Below are positions 60,383-64,000 of a DNA stretch of 64,000 nucleotides, one piece after another. The position numbers and the translations under genes are program-made. The notes beneath the pieces are model-generated. The model was not told the origin of the DNA. It ran no database searches and saw only the letters and a list, made by a program, of their open reading frames with translations. The stretch's first letter is position 1; each line of letters opens with the position of its first letter. Source of the DNA: Halolamina rubra (GTDB lineage: Archaea; Halobacteriota; Halobacteria; Halobacteriales; Haloferacaceae); assembly GCF_000739555.1 (NCBI RefSeq), contig NZ_BBJN01000035.1, positions 1 through 64,000 on the forward strand, written 5' to 3'.

Positions 60383-61435
60383 TCAGTCGGCCGTCGACTC
60401 GGCGCCGGTCGAGTCGGCGGAGGAGCCGACCTCGTCCTCGATCTCCTCGTGGAACGGACAGCCGATGCCGTGAGTCGCGCTCACTTCCTCCAGATCGGGG
60501 TGTTCGTCCCACTCCGAACACTCGTCGTGCGCGATCGGACAGCGGGTGTGGAACTTACAGCCCGACGGCGGGTTGATCGGCGAGGGGACGGTCCCCTCGA
60601 GGATGATCCGGTCGCCCTCCCACAGCGGGTCGGGCTCCGGGATCGCCGACAGCAGCGAGCGCGTGTAGGGGTGGTACGGCGGGGAGAAGATCTCCTCCGT
60701 CGTCCCGACCTCCACGATCTCGCCGAGGTACATCACGGCGATGCGGTCGGCGATGTGCTCGACGACGCTCAGGTCGTGGGCGATGAACAGGTAGGAGAGG
60801 CCGAACTCCTCCTGCAGGTCCTCGAGCAGGTTGAGGATCTGCGCCTGGACGCTCACGTCGAGCGCCGACACCGGCTCGTCGCAGACGATGAACTCGGGGT
60901 CGACCGCGAGCGCGCGGGCGATCCCGATACGCTGGCGCTGGCCCCCGGAGAACTCGTGGGGGTAGCGCGACGCGTGGCTTGCCTGCAGGCCGACGGTCTC
61001 GAGCAGCTCCTCGACGCGCTCCTCGCGCTCCTCGCCGGAGGCGAGCCCGTGCACGTCGAGCGCCTCGCCGACGATGTCGCTCACCGTCAGGCGGGGGTTC
61101 AGCGACGCGAACGGGTTCTGGAACACGAACTGGAGATCCTTCCGGTAGTCCCGGAGTTCGGCCGAGGAGAGCTCCGTCAGGTCCTCGCCGTCGTAGTAGA
61201 CGGAGCCGTCGGTCGGCTCCTCCAGCCCGAGCATCGTGCGGCCGAGCGAGGACTTCCCGCAGCCGGACTCGCCGACCAGGCCGAGGGTCTCCCCCTCGGC
61301 GATCTCGAGGTCGACGCCGTCGACGGCTTTCACCGACTGGGCGTCGCCGAGGATGCGGTCGAGCAGCCCCTCGTCGGTCGAGTAGTGCTTCGTCAGTCCG
61401 TCGATCTCGATCAGTGGCTCCTCGTCGGCGCTCAT
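60383..61435 (-). CDS. oligopeptide ABC transporter ATP-binding protein (DppF/OppF type), second operon
   Basis: A 350-aa ABC ATPase of normal family length. Walker A is [12 protein letters not shown], the Q-loop [12 protein letters not shown], the signature [15 protein letters not shown], Walker [15 protein letters not shown], and the C-terminal [14 protein letters not shown]. Unlike its counterpart at 48640-50154, it has neither the central insertion nor the long tail. It overlaps the upstream ATPase gene by 4 bp and closes the second operon. Confidence 0.93.
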   Translation of the reverse strand: MSADEEPLIEIDGLTKHYSTDEGLLDRILGDAQSVKAVDGVDLEIAEGETLGLVGESGCGKSSLGRTMLGLEEPTDGSVYYDGEDLTELSSAELRDYRKDLQFVFQNPFASLNPRLTVSDIVGEALDVHGLASGEEREERVEELLETVGLQASHASRYPHEFSGGQRQRIGIARALAVDPEFIVCDEPVSALDVSVQAQILNLLEDLQEEFGLSYLFIAHDLSVVEHIADRIAVMYLGEIVEVGTTEEIFSPPYHPYTRSLLSAIPEPDPLWEGDRIILEGTVPSPINPPSGCKFHTRCPIAHDECSEWDEHPDLEEVSATHGIGCPFHEEIEDEVGSSADSTGAESTAD

Positions 61436-62708
61436 ACTGACTCACCTCCGTCGGCCGCGGCGTCCTCACGGATCTGCACGTCGAACTCGACGCCGTCCTG
61501 CAGGTCGCCGGTGTACTCGAGACACGCGGCGGTGTGGATGTCGGCGTCGGGCTCCTCGATCGGCTCGCCGGTCTCCGTGTCGACCAGGGGCGGCTTGTGC
61601 TGGATGCAGGCGTCCTCCGCGTACGGACAGCGCGGGTGGAAGCTACAGCCCGAGGGGAGCTGGACGAGGTCCGGCATCGTCCCCGGGACGGTCTCGAGCC
61701 GGTCGCGGTCGTCGCCGATCCGCGGGATCGAGCTCATCAGCCCCACCGTGTAGGGGTGTTTCGGGTCGTAGTACAGCTCCTCGACGGAGCTCCGCTCGAC
61801 GGGCTTGCCGGCGTACATCACCATCACGCTGTCACACAGCTCGGCGACGACGCCGAGGTCGTGGGTGATCAGCTGGATCGCCACGTCCTCCTCCGCGGAG
61901 AGCTCCTTCAGCAGGTCGAGGATCTGCGCCTCGATCGTCACGTCCAGCGCCGTCGTCGGCTCGTCCGCCACGATGAGCGACGGGTCACAGGAGAGCGCGA
62001 TGGCGATCACCGCGCGCTGCTGCATCCCGCCGGAGAACTCGTGGGGGTAGTCCGAGTACCGCTCCTCGGCGTCGGGGATGCCGACGCGGTCGAGCATCTC
62101 GATCGCCCGCTCGCGGGCGGCCTCGTCACCCATGTCGAGGTGTTTCCGGATCGCCTCGGCGATCTGCTCGCCGACGGTGTAGACGGGGTTGAGCGCCGTG
62201 TGCGGGTCCTGGAAGATCATCGCGATCTCGGCCCCGCGGAGCTCCTGCATCGCCTCGTCGGGCGCGTCGAGCACGTCGACGTGGCCCGCCTCCACGTGGA
62301 GGCTGCCGTCGTGGAGGTCGGTCGCGACCTCCGTCGGCTGGTCGCGGACGGTCGCGCCCGGGTCGCTGCCCACGCTGCCGGACTCCGCACGGAGCTCGTC
62401 GACGTGGATGTAGCCCGAGCGGTTCTCCGTCGCGACGCCTCCGGGAACTTCCGGGCGAGCGACGCGACGGCGCTGGTCGAGCGGAACGTCACGTCGCCGC
62501 CCTTGATCCGGCCGGGCTCGTCGATCAGCCGCATCAGCGAGAGGCTGGTGACCGACTTCCCCGCGCCGGACTCGCCGACGACGGCGAACCGCTCGCCGCT
62601 GTCGATCTGGTAGGAGACGTCGTTGACCGCCTTCACCTCGCCCTCCTCCGTGTAGAAGGAGGTCTCGAGGCTGTCGACCGACAGCAGCGGTTCGTCGTCG
62701 ACGCTCAT
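61432..62708 (-). pseudogene. oligopeptide ABC transporter ATP-binding protein (DppD/OppD type), interrupted by a 1-nt frameshift
   Basis: Restored length is about 425 aa. Walker A is GESGAGKSVTS, the Q-loop FQDPHTALNPV, the signature FSGGMQQRAVIAIAL, Walker B LIVADEPTTALDVT, and the C-terminus CSFHPRCPYAEDAC. Between Walker A and the Q-loop is an insert of roughly 90 residues. The frame breaks in it at 62438-62439, where one missing C (plus strand) separates ARKFPE from GVATENRSGYIHV. All nucleotide-binding motifs survive, so the true gene is probably intact. The start overlaps the upstream permease by 4 bp. Confidence 0.87.
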
Positions 62709-63735
62709 TCTCGCACCCCCGCACCGCCGCTGGTGTCACCCTGCGGGTCCACGGCGTCACGCACGCCGTCGCCCACGAGGTTGATCGAGAGCACGAACAG
62801 GAAGATCGCCAGGCCGGGGAACACGGTGATCCACCACTGGCCCTGGATCAGGCTGCTCCGGCCGCGGGCGAGCATGCTGCCCCACTCGGGGGAGCCCGGT
62901 TCGAGCCCCAGCCCGAGGAAGCCCAGCGCCGCGGCGTTGAGCACGACGGTCCCGATACCGAGGGTCGCCTGCACGATCACCGGTGCCATCGCGTTGGGCA
63001 CGACGTGCCGGAAGATGATCGAGCGGTCGCGTGCGCCCAGCGCCTTCGCGGCGGTGACGTACTCGTTCTCCTTGACCGAGAGCACCTCACCGCGCAACAG
63101 GCGGGCGTAGCTGATCCAGACCACGAGCACCAGCGCCGTGATCATGTTCCAGAACCCCTGGCCCAGCACCGCGATCAGCGCGATGGCGAGCACGAGGAAC
63201 GGGAACGCGTAGAGGATGTCGACAAGGCGCATGATGATCTCGTCGATCCAGCCGCCGTAGTAGCCCGCGAGGCGCCCAGCGGGACGCCGACCGACAGCGC
63301 GATGCCGACGGTGATCACGCCGATCGTGAGGCTGTAGCGGCCGCCGAACATCACGCGGGAGAGGATGTCCTTCCCGGACCAGTCGGTCCCGAAGGGGTGG
63401 GCCGCCGTCGGCGCTTCGTTGAGCGCGGCGAAGTTCGAGTTCGTCGGGTCGAACGGCGCCAGCGAGAACGGCTGGATCGTGATCCCCTCGATCACGATCG
63501 GGCGCGCGAAGATGGTCGTGAACAGCATCACGGCGATGATCCCGAGCCCCACCAGCGCCGTTCGGTTACGCTTGAACCGCTCCCACGCTCGCGTCATGCG
63601 GTCGCGGGACACCGTGCTCTCGTCCTGTTGCCAGTCGAACCGGTCGTCGCGGTCCTCGAACACGGAGGTGTCGAACCCGGTCACCCGGATCCGCCCGCGT
63701 TCAGTCGTCGTCGTTCGCTGTGATTCGTGAGACAT
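62705..63735 (-). pseudogene. oligopeptide ABC transporter permease (DppC/OppC type), interrupted by a 1-nt frameshift
   Basis: Restored length is about 343 aa, normal for the family. The N-terminal cytosolic segment and RFKRNRTALVGLGIIAVML precede HPFGTDWSGKDILSRVMFGGRYSL. The break is at the G-run 63271-63272; one extra base turns VGVPLGA into VGVPLGALAGYYGGWIDEI. Afterwards the EAA loop NEYVTAAKALGARDRSIIFRH and the C-terminal VGDGVRDAVDPQ are normal. It is 3 bp downstream of the DppB-type permease. Confidence 0.87.
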
Positions 63736-63738
63736 GTA

Positions 63739-64000
63739 TCAGTATCGGATACGTGGATCGAGCCACGAGTAGAGCAGGTCCGCAACCAGGTTGACGAACA
63801 CGATAGTGACGGCGATCATCAGGACGATCGCCTGCAGTACCGGCAGGTCGCGCTGGGTGATGGCGTCGATGAGCAGTCGACCCACGCCGGGCCAGGAGAA
63901 CACCTGCTCGACGACGACCGAGCCGTTGACGATGAACGCGACCTGGATCGCCGCCACCGTCACGACCGACACCATCGAGTTGCGCAGCACGTGCTTGACG
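63739..64000 (-). CDS. oligopeptide ABC transporter permease (DppB/OppB type), N-terminus beyond window
   Basis: Only the last 86 or so residues are in the window. They include MLRNSMVSVVTVAAIQVAF, FSWPGVGRLLIDAITQRDLPVLQAIVL (read as two adjoining family motifs) and the C-terminus SWLDPRIRY, all standard for DppB. The gene continues past 64000, where a substrate-binding protein gene would be expected. It completes the B-C-D-F order of the second operon. Confidence 0.92.
   Translation of the reverse strand, partial: VKHVLRNSMVSVVTVAAIQVAFIVNGSVVVEQVFSWPGVGRLLIDAITQRDLPVLQAIVLMIAVTIVFVNLVADLLYSWLDPRIRY

Overview
The window is chromosomal DNA from a halophilic archaeon (class Halobacteria). 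The evidence is very high G+C, strongly Asp/Glu-rich proteins, Tat lipoproteins with a twin-Arg plus lipobox, TATA-like elements 24-31 nt before start codons with almost no leader, GTGA/ATGA overlaps, several haloarchaea-only families, and an intron-containing tRNA-Trp. I see about 60 protein genes, one tRNA, no CRISPR array and no insertion sequence. The species cannot be told from the sequence.

Layout. 1-8 kb: a truncated DUF255/thioredoxin protein, a GT-C-like membrane protein overlapping an arylsulfotransferase-like protein, a peptide-binding lipoprotein overlapping a PAP2 phosphatase, and an NDH-2-like flavoprotein. 8-13.6 kb: menaquinone genes menD, menB, menA and menC, with a reverse-oriented carboxymuconolactone decarboxylase family gene between menB and menA. 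13.7-20.2 kb: NhaC antiporter, metY-metX methionine genes, and a TetR-MATE efflux pair. 20.2-24 kb: a TrmB-type regulator and a small winged-helix protein divergent from an MMPL/RND transporter, with a palindrome in the promoter.

24-36 kb is a denitrification and copper-respiration island: an unknown protein, a cupin, an NnrS-like membrane protein, three DUF2249 proteins, a nos operon in the order halocyanin, nosZ, membrane protein, nosD, nosF, nosY, a bacterio-opsin-activator-type (HTH_10) regulator and a UspA protein. Many of these genes carry the inverted repeat CGAA-N4-TTCG. In six cases, one of them an imperfect copy, it ends exactly 38 nt before the start codon, so the island looks like one regulon, probably driven by the resident NarO-like regulator.

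36-40 kb holds an operon of a RecA-like protein without a P-loop, a small protein and a B-family DNA polymerase whose catalytic motif C has lost an Asp. It is formally similar to the bacterial ImuA-ImuB mutasome. tRNA-Trp and two small conserved proteins follow. 40.5-48.6 kb: a second NDH-2-like protein, kynureninase, an AIR-synthase-like protein, a LEA-2/WHy protein and a P1B ATPase in which the CPC transport motif is SPW. 48.6-64 kb: two complete or near-complete oligopeptide ABC transporter operons flanking a calcineurin-type phosphoesterase, a CBS protein, a prolyl oligopeptidase and a BsuPI-like protein.

Six genes (TetR, nosZ, the LEA-2 protein, the phosphoesterase, one ABC ATPase, one ABC permease) are each broken by a single missing base in a short C or G run. 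The uniform sign and context suggest consensus sequencing errors more than real pseudogenes.
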